Assembly: GCA_036172665.1 (NCBI GenBank)
Contig: CM069874.1
Coordinates: 50,202,707 to 50,266,706, forward strand
Source: Prosopocoilus inquinatus
Taxonomy: Eukaryota; Arthropoda; Insecta; Coleoptera; Lucanidae
DNA length: 64,000 bases
Reading direction: 5' to 3'
Shown here: positions 1 through 33,701 of the stretch, piece by piece
Layout of the letters: each line of letters begins with the position of its first letter
Numbering within the stretch: position 1 is the stretch's first letter
The notes under the pieces: generated by a model
The model's database searches: none
The model's input: only the letters and a program-made list of their open reading frames with translations
What the model was told of the DNA's origin: nothing
Position numbers and translations under genes: made by a program

Positions 1-451
1 ACTCCGTTACTAAATTTTTCTAAGTGGAGTTTTATTAATGTGTTAATAAAATTTAATTATGTAAAAGTTTTTGTTATGAATGAATATGTCTTCATGTAAA
101 TAAGCTGTAACACTAATTATGTTTCTACAAAAATTACTAATTAAAACTTAGAAAAAAATATTAAATTAAAAATATGCGTTGTTAATGAGGACAATAAATA
201 ATACTAGCAATTGAATATATTTTTGGAAAAAAAATTCAAGTTCAATATTGTTAGTAATTTGACATTACTTCTATAAAGATATTTTTGCGTTGAAATCGAG
301 ACTCCAAAATTAACAATAATTAGAGTCAATAGAATAACCAAGTGCTAATTAATATAGTTCTTCTAGAAGAAATCAGAGACATGTGGTTCTAACCGGAAGC
401 CAAGAATTCAACCGTAGTTCTTTATAATAAAGGAGTTGATCGCATGTACAG

Positions 452-1216
452 GGTGATTACGCGAGAATTCCTACCCCCCTTAACTACTTTATTTTTGATT
501 TCAAGAAAAAATGTTTAATACAAACCTTGTAGGGACTAATTCAAAGTTTCTCCGTGTGCTCACAGAAAAACAATTTGTTGTCGGATAAACGAGATATGAA
601 CTAAGTTTTTTTTTTTTTTTTTAATGGAACACCCTATATATTATTACGATTTTCGATTTTAAATTAAGTTCTACTGGGACTACGTATATAATAAAACTAA
701 TAATGTAAAAGGTGTCTATAAAATAATTCCTATTTAATTTATTTTATTTTTGAATTTTAGATGTAGAAAACTCCCATTTATACAAGAGATATGATTCAAA
801 ATATCTTAAAAACTTTTACATTTTGCGTAAAAAAAATTGAGAACGCTTTAAATATGTTTTACGTTAAATTTTCATTTATTTTTTAAAGTTCAATTTTTCC
901 GAATTATTTGTTGTTTCTAGCTTAAACGTTAATTTTTAGAAAATATCTAAATCGATTTAATATGTTAATGGTAAAATTTTATTCAATGTTATTTTATTTA
1001 AAATCAAAACTTCGATTTAATATGTTAATGGTAAAATTTTATTCAATGTTATTTTATTTAAAATCAAAACTTCGTTTATTTTTTTGAGTGTCCGACACTC
1101 AATTGTTTTTTGTGAATGTCTATAGCAGTACTGAAATAAATTGTACGACTTCTTTTATCTTTTTTTTTCTAAAATCAAAGTAAAAGGAGGTAGGAATTCT
1201 CTCGTAGTGACCCTGT
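452..1216. mobile_element. TIR element (MITE-like), about 765 bp
   Basis: The two ends are imperfect inverted copies about 35 bp long. The left end begins GTACAGGGTGATTACG at about 451 and continues through AATTCCTACCCCCCTT. The right end is the complement, closing with GTGACCCTGTAC at about 1216. There is no open reading frame of note inside, so this is a non-autonomous element. It contains a 60-bp tandem duplication (separate entry). The superfamily is not determined. Confidence 0.6.
952..1074. repeat. 60-bp tandem duplication
   Basis: A 60-bp A+T-rich unit is present twice, head to tail and identical by eye: about 952-1011 and 1012-1071. The unit starts TCGATTTAATATGTTAATGG. Perfect identity suggests a recent slippage or replication duplication, or an assembly duplication. 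Confidence 0.85.
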
Positions 1217-2100
1217 ACGGTGCCCGAAAAAAGGAATGTCTTCCCCATAAAATGCAAATGTTTGGGCTAAGCTGTCGAGACCCACATTACAGAGAGGCGG
1301 CCAAGCATTGCGAGCAGGTAATCCCGCTTGCGAAATGTGTCTGAGAGATATTCGAAACGTTAGACTGCCAGCTACCGTAAATATAATTATAAAACAAAGC
1401 GTTGTATTGTAACAATTTTATCGAATCACATTTTTCGTTTTTAATTCCAAGATAAAAATATAAATACGCATGATGGCCGTAATCAGAAACAGCTACAGTA
1501 CAGGATTCCAGAGAAAAATTGTATTATTGATTTTAAAAATTATCGATGATGCCACATCAACTTATTCTATTTAATTTTGTGTATTCCTAATTTAAAATAA
1601 TTTAAATCGATATTTCATTTGGTCCTGGCAAAATAAAATTCATAAAACGAACTATGACACAATCCAAAAGAGTTTATATTTGAAATGAACACTGAACCTT
1701 TACAATTTAAAAATAAAACGAATAACAATAAAATATTAAATGAATATTACTGCTTAAACACAAGTTAAAGGCCGAAATAAATCTTTGCAGAATTCTAATA
1801 CTCAAATATTGAAATAATTTTTTTAATTAATAATTAATTACCATATGAGAATTTTTATAATTTTATAAAAAAAAATAAAAATTTACTTTTATTGTTCATG
1901 TATTGCATAGCAAAAAATGTATGACTTTACCAAACAAATAACACTTTGTTGTATAATTATATTTACAGAATTTAGCAGTCGCACGTTTCGAATTTATCTC
2001 AGGCAGATTTCGCAAGCAGGATTACCTGCTCGCAATGCTTGTCTTGGCTTGCTGTAAGCATTTTATGGAGGAGACATTCCTTTTTCCGGGTACTGTACTT
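1211..2100. repeat. inverted-repeat (foldback) element abutting the previous TIR element
   Basis: The stretch about 1215-1390 is repeated in reverse complement at about 1965-2100. Shared blocks include AAAAAGGAATGTC, GCATTGCGAGCAGGTAATCC and GCTTGCGAAAT. The arms are about 135-175 bp with roughly 575 bp between them. The left arm starts where the preceding TIR element ends, so either one inserted beside the other or they form one composite. No coding sequence is seen. Confidence 0.6.
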
Positions 2101-2347
2101 TAGAGTTGGAATTCGTGAACATTTTCCTACAAAATATATTAAACATTCTTTATTCTAATTCACACATAAATGACGTATATAAAAATAAAAATTTAATTAA
2201 ATTCTATAATAAAATTTAACTATATTAATTTATTAAAACTGTTCATCTCATCTTAAACAAGTTATGTCTTCATCATTATTATTTTAAAATTCCCTCCCAA
2301 GGATCGTGAATTATCGTGTGCTGGGACCCGTTCAGGAATAAGAAAGT

Positions 2348-3715
2348 GCGCGCTCTGGGTAATATACTTTCTCTCTCATGTAAATTATTTTGCGTGTTTT
2401 GCTTTCCATTTTAAACGCCCAAAGTGCAATCGCAATGAAGTTTCTGAACGCGCCTCAGTGGCCTCTCGAATCGTCATGAACGACTCGGATTTCATCGAAC
2501 GGCCAGCCTGCTGCGCCCACATTATTTACAGTAGATATTTGTAATTGTAAAAATATTGTAAACATGCTGATACTGCCGAAGATTATTTCTTACAATTTGT
2601 ATGTGGAGCTTATTTCTGCTTCAAAAATTTTAATTTCGTTAGAAGCCGACGACGCCGAAAGACAATGCAACAACATGCTAAAGGGTAACCAATGAAATGT
2701 TTGGAGCGCACCTACAGCCCAGGCCAACCAATAATAAAATTCGAAACATTTCCCCTTAAATGTCGTAGTGTTGGGGATTAACAAGCAAGTAAAATACCAA
2801 CCCGAGAGGGGTACCTTCGCAAGGATTCCTCTTAAACTTAAAAGTTTAGTATTCAGCTATTCACCATATACTATGAAACATTAAACCCTGTAAACCTCCT
2901 GCAAACAATTAAATAATATTAGGAAAAGGTTATTTCTCGTTCGATTTGCGCGGGAAATTTAAATTTTTGAATGCATCCGGCACAATAATGCATGCACTCT
3001 GTTGAATGCACCCTTATAGGTGCTTTCAATGCACCGGGTTCATTCCCTCGCCCCTCTCTAGTAGGTACAGATATTCTAATAACGTTAAATTTAAATTTTG
3101 TTAAATTTTTGGAATTTGTTATTTATTTTGATTTGATTTTTTTTTATTATAAACCGATCACTCGCCGATTCTCTTATTTTTATATTTGAATTATCACTTT
3201 TATTCTCTTTTTTTTTTCTTTTTATCCTAACTTTCGTTAATGTTCTCGATTCGATTCATTTAGTTTCATACAATTTTTATTTTAGTCTTATTTTAATCGT
3301 CGATTATCTTTTGTTTTGTGTTTCGTGTCGTTTTTGAAATTCATCATTTGACTCTATTTAATTCACTTTTCGATAAAATCAATTGAACGACCTTTGTTTT
3401 TTCTTTTAATCGATTTATTTGCTTTGTTTTTGTTTTAACCATCAGTTTATTATCTTCTTTTTTGTTTTCTCTTTTGTTTGTTTTGATTCGATGTTATTTT
3501 GTTTTTTTAATTATCGATTGATCGTCTTTTGTTTTCGTTTATTTGATATGGGTTTATTTTACGTTTTCATCTCGACGATGGATCGCCATTTTTGTTTTTG
3601 ACATTCTGGGTTGCATTCAAAAACTGTAACGGGAGAGCACTTTGGGCGTTTAAAAAGGAAAGCAAAATAAACAAAATTACTTATACGAGAGAGAAAGAAT
3701 ATTACCCAGAGCGCG
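2348..3715. repeat. TIR element with about 80-bp arms
   Basis: The left arm (2348-2427, GCGCGCTCTGGGTAATATAC...) reappears inverted at 3637-3715 (...ATATTACCCAGAGCGCG). The inner part includes a strongly T-rich, C- and A-poor run at about 3100-3600, built of TTTT and TCGATT words, which reads open by composition only. No gene is recognised inside. Confidence 0.6.
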
Positions 3716-4296
3716 ATCGTTTTAGTTCTTGAACGAGCCTCTGTATTAAAAATTGACAGGTAGATTTCTTGACGCATCTAACAGAGGGCTCTATGTTCGT
3801 TATCGTAAAAGGTGCATGATGAAAGTTTTCCGAATTTCATGCAGTAAACGTCAAACGATATCATAATCATTTAAGTAAACTGGGATTTACAACACGGCAA
3901 CAATATCAGCATAATGACGTACTAAATTACATACAATTTTTTATTTTCTATAAATACTGTGCGCAATCTCCTTAGAAAAGTATTTTCTAAACTCGTATCG
4001 TTTTTAAGCGCTGCACTCGCCCGTACTCAAACAATTTCGAAACTGAAAGATTTTTTTTTTAATGTTAAACAGAACACAGTGAGTTGTATTTATAATTTTT
4101 TCTCGGGTTTTGATATCTAAAATTCCCGATTTCTCCCGCAAATTTGTATATCCCACAAAATTTCCATCACCGTCTCATTTTTCCCAAAATTCGGGAAATT
4201 TCCCGGCTATTGGTAGCACTGACATAAAGCAACAGGTTGTGGTTTCTTAATTTATGAACTACATATACCAATCAAAATCCATCGGTAGGGTGCATT

Positions 4297-4353
4297 ATAT
4301 GTGTCTTTATCTCATTTTATTCCATGAGATTGAATTGAAATGAAATAAAGATA
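4297..4353. repeat. small hairpin repeat upstream of Elp3
   Basis: GTGTCTTTATCTCATTTTAT is followed after a short loop by its imperfect inverse ending AATAAAGATACAC, giving arms of about 20-25 bp. It lies about 150 bp upstream of the Elp3 start codon. A similar word (ATATCTTTATCTCATATT) occurs inside the repeat at about 7215, so this is probably a mini-MITE rather than a regulatory hairpin. Confidence 0.4.
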
Positions 4354-4503
4354 CACTACTTGCATCGGAACTAACAGATTTGTTTTCGGACTATTGGCAA
4401 CGTTGTCCTTGATCGCCATGTTTATAACCACAAAACTCGTTTAAAGTAGTGTCCGATTTATTTTCAGTTTAATTTAATGTTTAATTTCATAGATCTATAA
4501 AAT

Positions 4504-27526
<23,023 letters not shown>

Positions 27527-27599
27527 TATTTATTTGTTGCAAATGTGTTACATGTGTTAAATGTTATGATTTTATAAAATAAAACAGGAACAAATTTAT

Positions 27600-28486
27600 G
27601 TTTTATTTCATTTAATTCTTACGTCACGGTGATAATTTTTATATAAAATTTGTAAAAAACTGAAAAAGAAGTTATTTCTCGCCGTTGGTTGAGTAGGCTT
27701 CCTTTCGTGCACATTTGTTTTGAGCGCCGTTGATCGCTCCAGGGTCGGGAGGCGGTCGTGCGCTATCTTTCTTTCCCTGTCAGAGACGAGGCGAGTCACG
27801 TGTGTTTTTTCACCTTGTTAACGAAGCGAGTTGGGTGTATGAAGCGGACTTTTGGATTTTGTTACCTTAAGGTTTTGTGCGGATATACTTGTTCCGTTAG
27901 ATATTTGTCCGCTGTTGACCCATAAAGCAACGGTCCCTTGCTTTACGGGTTTTGTGGACGTGAAAGTTACATTCTTCTCGGGCTTGTTTCTTAGAGCAAG
28001 GTATTAGGTAGATATTGTCTATCTTGTTACCTGTCTGTTTTCCACGTGCGTTTATTGTTCGCGTTCGTTAATTTTATTTTGTCATCTTCTTTGTATACTG
28101 GGCGTCTCATAACCTACGGAGAAGATTAAAAGGGTAATTAGAGGAGATCAAATTAAAGATTTTTTCTTAATAAATTTTTGGTAAAAAAGCAATAACTAAA
28201 AAGTTACAAGAATTTAAAGTGAAATTAATTAACAGGCAAAAGTTACTCCCTGTAGTAATATTTTACGTTTAAAATTCAAATTTGAGGCATTTATGAGTTA
28301 ATTGTACACTGCTTTACAATAAACAACTATTTAAAAAAATGTAGTTAACGTTAAAGTAACCATAATTTATTTTTTCTTTTAATGCCCCAAGACGGGTTTT
28401 CATCTCGCTGTGCACCGCCTACTAATTAAAAACAAAACTAGGAAACAGATTAACAGAGACATTTTATGAATGGTGGTTTTTGATAA
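27600..28486. other. gene-less stretch with GC-richer, LTR-like composition
   Basis: After the Elp3 poly(A) signal, bases about 27670-28110 are noticeably richer in G+C than the surroundings and contain no reading frame of note. The tail CTGGGCGTCTCATAACC could be a retroelement boundary, and a related inverse word (ATGAGACGCCCA) is at about 53560. No partner LTR was found. Nothing else is recognised. Confidence 0.35.
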
Positions 28487-28546
28487 ATTTAGATTTTAGA
28501 AAAATTTTGTGCAAATCGTTTTTGATTGCAGTGAGAACCTCGAGCA

Positions 28547-28595
28547 GCCTCTGGACAGCTGTTTCAGCCCTGCTTGGGGCTTCTTCAGCAGAAAC
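28547..28595 (-). ncRNA. type I hammerhead ribozyme, copy A (inverted)
   Basis: The reverse complement of copy D, base for base over the ribozyme: stem I at both ends (GTTTCTG at 28595-28589, CAGAGGC at 28553-28547), core, stems II and III intact. A second inverted motif at about 28633-28671 has the core and stem II but lacks the stem III and cleavage segment (GAAACAGCAAG instead of GAAACAGCTGTC). Confidence 0.8.
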
Positions 28596-28694
28596 GTAGC
28601 TCGACATTCCCACTGCAGACCAAAAACGACTTGCTGTTTCAGCCCTGCTTGGGGCTTCTTCAGCAGAAACGTAGCTCCACATTCCCAAGTCGTT

Positions 28695-28743
28695 TTTTCT
28701 GCTGAAGAAGCCCCAAGTAGGGCTGAAACAGCTGTCCAGAGGC
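28695..28743 (+). ncRNA. type I hammerhead ribozyme, copy C
   Basis: Core CUGAAGA at 28702-28708. Stem II AGCCC/GGGCU (28709-28713 with 28720-28724), then GAA(A) at 28725. Stem III CAG/CUG (28729-28734) is followed by UC, with cleavage expected after 28736. Stem I (TTTCTG with CAGAGG) closes six pairs including G-U. All core residues are present. Confidence 0.8.
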
Positions 28744-29006
28744 TGCTCGAGGTTCTCACTGCAATCAAAAACGATTTGCACAAAATTTTTCTAAAATCTT
28801 TCATTATGCTTTGACAGCAAGCATGGCCGCCTTGCATGGGGGACTCATTAGGAGCAAATCTCGCTTCAATTTGTCTATCCTACTGCAATGTTAGGTCAAA
28901 AAGCGATAGTAAGATGTCGCTATTTTATATGTTCATCATTCTTACATCGCATTTGCGAATAAATTGGGCAAGTCGTTTTTGGTCTGCAGTGGGAATGTCG
29001 AGCTAC

Positions 29007-29055
29007 GTTTCTGCTGAAGAAGCCCCAAGCAGGGCTGAAACAGCTGTCCAGAGGC
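29007..29055 (+). ncRNA. type I hammerhead ribozyme, copy D
   Basis: Stem I GUUUCUG/CAGAGGC (29007-29013 with 29049-29055), core CUGAAGA 29014-29020, stem II AGCCC/GGGCU 29021-29036 with a six-base loop, GAAA 29037-29040, stem III CAG/CUG 29041-29046, UC then cleavage after 29048. It is complete, and 312 bp downstream of copy C. Confidence 0.85.
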
Positions 29056-29249
29056 TGCTCGAGGTTCTCACTGCAATCAAAAACGATTTGCACAAAATTT
29101 TTCTAAAATCTTTCATTATGCTTTGACAGCAAGCATGGCCGCCTTGCATGGGGGACTCATTAGGAGCAAATCCCGCTTCAATTTGTCTATCCTACTGCAA
29201 TGTTAGGTCAAAAAGCGATAGTAAGATGTCGCTATTTTATATGATAAAT

Positions 29250-29850
29250 TTAGAGTTTATTTAACAATAAAGTTGCATTTTGTGAAATAATTTTGATTAA
29301 TTAAGAAGCTACAGGTGTAAATTAAAGAAGAAATAAAGAAAGTTAAACTGCTGTAACTTTCTTATTGTATTGGGTTTTGGTCAAAAGCGAATAAAGCAGA
29401 TTTGTTTTTCTTTTTGTCCAATTGACGTGATGTCTGTCTTTTCTTTTCTCTGTATAGCTGGAAACCATGTCCAATAACACATTTCGGTAAGGTAAGTTTT
29501 TAGTGTAAGTTGTTTACTTCGGGATCAATTTGCTTTATTTTTCGTATTTCTTCTGTTAGCAAATTCTTCGGGGTGGATTTCCCTTCCCTACCGAACGAGT
29601 TTTGGCTAAAAAGCCACGTGATATCGAGATCCTGCATGGGGGTATAAACGCCCGGAAGGTTAATCTTTCTTATTTGAAATTTTAATTTAGTTTGTTTACT
29701 GTGGGTGGAATTTATTTCCTTTCCCAGTCGATAAAGGAACTGAACAGGAAATACTATAGTCACCACGATAATAACTTCAGATCGCATTACCCGTGAAAAT
29801 CTTGCAAATATGTCCTGCTGATTTTAAACAACCTTTGTAACACCTGTAAG
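29250..29850. other. gene-less stretch, no recognised feature
   Basis: A 95-codon open frame exists on the minus strand (29500-29787), with no recognised domain and no supporting context. A short ATG segment at 29469 is followed by good splice-donor words (GTAAGGTAAG), but no downstream exon was found. Confidence 0.4.
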
Positions 29851-30784
29851 CAGTGTTGTTAAATATCTAGATGCAAGTATCTAGATACAGTATCTAAATA
29901 CTTTTTAAGTATCTAGATACATACCTCAGATTCTACTAAAAAAATGTATCTATCTGCATCTAGATACAATTACAGTGTATCTATTCATTTGAGATACTAA
30001 GATACATTTTAGATACATTTTGAACTTCCATAAAAACAGCAGACCTTGGCGGAAATGCAACCTCTGCTTTTACGGTCTCTTTCTTTTGATTTTCCCCTCT
30101 TGTTAATTATGTTTTCCAGTTTGTCAAATGATTGTTCTATTTAAAATGCGATTTGATACTTCAGAAACTTGAAAATTATTTAAAAAATTGGGAAAGATAA
30201 TTGACAAAAGGAGACAATCAAAAGGAAAAGACTGTTTTGTTGATTTTATCAACTTTTCTTGATTATGGGAACGCTCTCTTAGCTACAACAAGGTTGCAAC
30301 TAACGATCCTAGATTCATTTGATTTAACTGGTCTGATACGGAAGTAGAGTCATTTCCGCTGATAACTTTACATTTTACGTTGATTTGACTTTGTTTCATA
30401 CAAAACCAGGTAATTATTTATCAGCTTATTGATCAACTTAATTACAAAGATAAATTTTCTATTTAAAAAGACATACTGCTGAAAAAAATGTGAAAATTAT
30501 CACAGATTTTTAGTGTGTACATTATTCAGATATTCATACGAAAACTTCGTCAATTTTCACAGAAAAGTCGATTTGGATCCCAAATAATACCGTACCTCCA
30601 ATACTGCATAGGTTATTGAATTTTACACTTGCAAGTATCTTGATAAACTGCAGATACTTTTTTTTTGTATTTGTATCTAGATATTTTCCGGAAAAAGTAT
30701 CTGTATCTGCATCTAGATACATACTTGTGAAAGTATCTGCATCTGTATGTAGATACTATTAGAAATGTACTTTTAACAACACGG
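29851..30784. mobile_element. non-autonomous hAT element, 8-bp target duplication
   Basis: 934 bp, flanked by exact CCTGTAAG duplications (29843-29850 and 30785-30792). The ends CAGTGTTGTTAAA and TTTAACAACACGG are short inverted repeats of hAT type. Both subterminal zones are dense in the palindrome GTATCTAGATAC and variants, plausible transposase-binding sites. There is no transposase inside. Confidence 0.88.
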
Positions 30785-31979
30785 CCTGTAAGTTAAACGA
30801 GAGAGGGGGATGTTCTTAGATAAACATTTAGGTACCGCGGCTGAGGATAATGCAAGAATTAACAGTTATCCACTTAACCGTTCAACCATGCGGTTGTTTT
30901 TCCGTTCAGGGTAACATGAGTGTGTGCGTGTATTTGTACACGATGCCCAAAATCCAATAAAAACCCGTCAGGGAATGACAGAGACTCTGTTACTACGTTG
31001 CGTCTGATAAGGTATTGTAACTGTTATCTTATATCGTATGTCCCTCTGCCATTAGGACATAGGGATTGACAAGGGAAAACAGAAATTAATTTATATTATC
31101 TTCCTGAATAAATTCTTCCGAATTTGAAGGTTGCAGTCGGAAAGACTTTGGTATTTGAAGTATTTTGATATTAAAGGTATGATACTTTAACTATTAATTA
31201 CTTAAAAATAATGAAAAAAAGAAATAATTTTTATTTTGCACGCTTAACAGTCTGATCAGAAGAGAAATAAACCGTGTGTGTGGCCAGGCAGTTAGCGGCG
31301 AAGTTGCTATGATTTTTGTCGTTTTTTTTTGTCATTGAGAGATTCCCCTTTCAAATTCGAAGCAAAATTATTTTTTTTTAATTCTTAACGTCATATTTTT
31401 CTAATTAAATAAAGTATGTGAAAAAATAAACAAGAAACTTGTTCTGATGCATTTTAAAAATGAAATTCAAACTTTAAAAGAATTTTGAAAACAAAGTGGT
31501 CTGGGTTTGACACCGCAACCCGACAGTTACGTAATTCGATCAAACTCAACATTACCCACTTGACCACGAGAATGATTTACAACTTTGATTAAAACACATT
31601 GTTAAAGCCAAATAAAAAAATTTAATTGTTTTTTTCTTGATTTACAAAAACTTAACAGCTAAAATCCAGCAAATTTGGTATTGAAATGTTTTAAATTTTA
31701 TGGTCTTTCTGACTATATCCTATGTACTTATATAAATTAATTCAGGCGAATAATATAAAGTGATTTTTTTGTACTTATTTCTTTTATTTTATTTATTTGT
31801 ACAGTTCGGAGCTCAAAAACCGTCTTCGAAAGAATTATTAACCACTCAATTAAACATGTTCCGTAATTTTCTAAAAAATACCTGGTGGCAGCAAAATTCT
31901 ATCATTCAAAATTGTCTTTAAGTCATTTAAAGCACGCTACCTGCCTGAATAGAAAATTACAGATAAGTGGTGGGATGTT

Positions 31980-32958
31980 CCCAAGCAGCAAGGGGTCGTC
32001 TTTTTCACGTCAAGAATTGGTCATCGTTTACGTCGAACGACCAATGTCAATGACGTATTAAAGACGTAAAAATGACGGGCAAATGTCACAGCCCGGCGAC
32101 GTCATTTTTGTACGTCAAATAGTCGTGTATTTCTGACGTCATTTTTAATTGTATTATCTATGACGCATAAGTAATCAACTAAATCATATTTTAATTTTTA
32201 TTCAAATATCTGTACATATGTATACATATACCTACGAACAATAAATAAATAATATTTTAAATAAATTCATACATATTTTTTTTAAATTTCAAATAAAAAT
32301 AACATAAAAAGCTATTACTAAACAGTTTGATTCTACTCTATAGTGAAATAAAACAATTGAATTAAGTGAGAAAGTCCTATCACAAACACCGTTAAAATAT
32401 AAATATAATAGGTTATGAAATATGAGTTACCAATACCCACCTTCTTTACACAGTTTGCTAATAACTAAAACAATAAATACCTAAAGCCAGTAGACATACA
32501 AGTAGAATATACTTTAGTTAGCTAATACATAATAAATTAACGCTTAAAAACGAATCGCACTAAACTTGAGCACCACAGGCACTACAATTACGATACTCAA
32601 GAACAATGCCCCAATGTCGAGTGTCGGCGCATGCGTCGCATACCCCGTAAACGTGGAAGTCTAGTAAATTTCTTATGTATTAAAATGGTATTAATTAATA
32701 AATTCAATCATGTTTATAATTTATACTACAAAATCTAATATCTTGTCAAATCTATAACTAAATTTATTATCGAAGCGAAACTTTTAAAATTAGTGTCAAA
32801 TTTATGTTATTAATGTGACGTTCTATTCACGTGATTTATAAACGTCAAATTTTAAACAAAATTTTTACGAAAAAATGACGTTTAAAACTGGTCATTCGAC
32901 GTCATTGACCAATTTTGACCAAATAATGACGTGATAAAAACGACTGCTTGCTCTTGGG
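31980..32958. mobile_element. TIR element with TGACGT-rich subterminal repeats
   Basis: The ends are CCCAAGCAGCAAGGGGTCGT and the inverse (ACGACTGCTTGCTCTTGGG, to 32958). The first 190 and last 160 bp carry many copies of TGACGT or its inverse ACGTCA in both orientations. The middle is A+T-rich and non-coding. The superfamily is uncertain; the repeated sites suggest transposase binding. The target duplication is unclear. Confidence 0.7.
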
Positions 32959-33116
32959 TTCTTATATTTATTCTACTTTTTCCAAAGAAACCAAAAACTA
33001 AATGAAGGTTTTACTTATATTGGCACCGATTTTAATCAATCAAAGTATCCTTTATTTTAATTAAAGCACGCTAGCGAGTCGTTTCACTTAACAAGAACAA
33101 TGAATAAATCAGAGTT

Positions 33117-33353
33117 ATTCTGTAACATTGATATGCATATCAATTGATATGGTCTTCAATAAATAAAGAGAACTTGTTACGATTTCATAACATTTCACGT
33201 CGATTGCCGACCGCAAATTGAAAAGAGATGCATATTAACTCGAGATCACACTTGGAACGGATTATACGTTGTTACAAAACTATTTACAGAATACCAATTT
33301 TGCAAGGTCACTTGAAACTAGCAATATCAAGTCCATATCAGTGTTATGGAATA
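33117..33353. mobile_element. MITE, copy 1 of a pair
   Basis: Short ends TATTCTGTAACATTGATATG and CATATCAGTGTTATGGAATA are inverted relative to each other. The whole 237 bp matches 36299-36515 plus 36930-36943 in the opposite orientation. No coding. Confidence 0.75.
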
Positions 33354-33701
33354 GACCCCAATATCTTACAAATTGGTTGCTGGAGGGATTATATTTTCAT
33401 TATTTAAAAGAAAGAACGCCATAAATTTACCTACACAAATATTTATTGAAAATATTACTCTGCAATTGAACATATTTTTAAAGTAACTTTAAATATTACA
33501 AAGGTGTAATATGTGTTGTTTGTTAGCGAATATAATTTACTATGTTAAGATATCAAATATTAAGAAAAATTGATAAATAAATCGCCATCAACATTAAAAC
33601 CCAACTAGATATACAGCTTAATGGCAATGATAATAATTAAGTGTCCTACCTTAATGACAATAATGAGAACCACGATGTTAACTTTCTCAGACGAATAGAT
33701 C

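Larger units (their letters stand above)
28491..29241. mobile_element. hammerhead-ribozyme repeat (retrozyme-like), partly inverted array
   Basis: The same unit occurs in two orientations. On the + strand two hammerheads (28695-28743 and 29007-29055) are in direct repeat with predicted cleavage sites at 28736 and 29048, i.e. a 312-bp monomer, followed by a partial third copy ending about 29241. On the minus strand an inverted portion covers about 28491-28690, with one complete and one truncated hammerhead. There is no reverse transcriptase, no protease and no conserved ORF; the frames through it simply read the repeat. Tandem monomers each carrying a type I hammerhead are the hallmark of retrozymes, whose RNA self-cleaves and circularises. 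An alternative is the repeated end of a PLE. Confidence 0.7.

Noticed and set aside
3419..3601. A Phe-rich small membrane protein
   Set aside because: The region is T-rich low complexity, so Phe and hydrophobic codons arise from composition. There is no homology or gene context.
28464..29126. Several overlapping proteins of 95-113 aa on both strands
   Set aside because: All read the same hammerhead-bearing repeat in sense and antisense. No domain is present, and the structure is explained by RNA folding.
29469..29494. First exon of a host gene (ATG then GTAAGG)
   Set aside because: Only about eight codons, with no downstream exon, no homology and no conserved context. Splice words alone are not enough.
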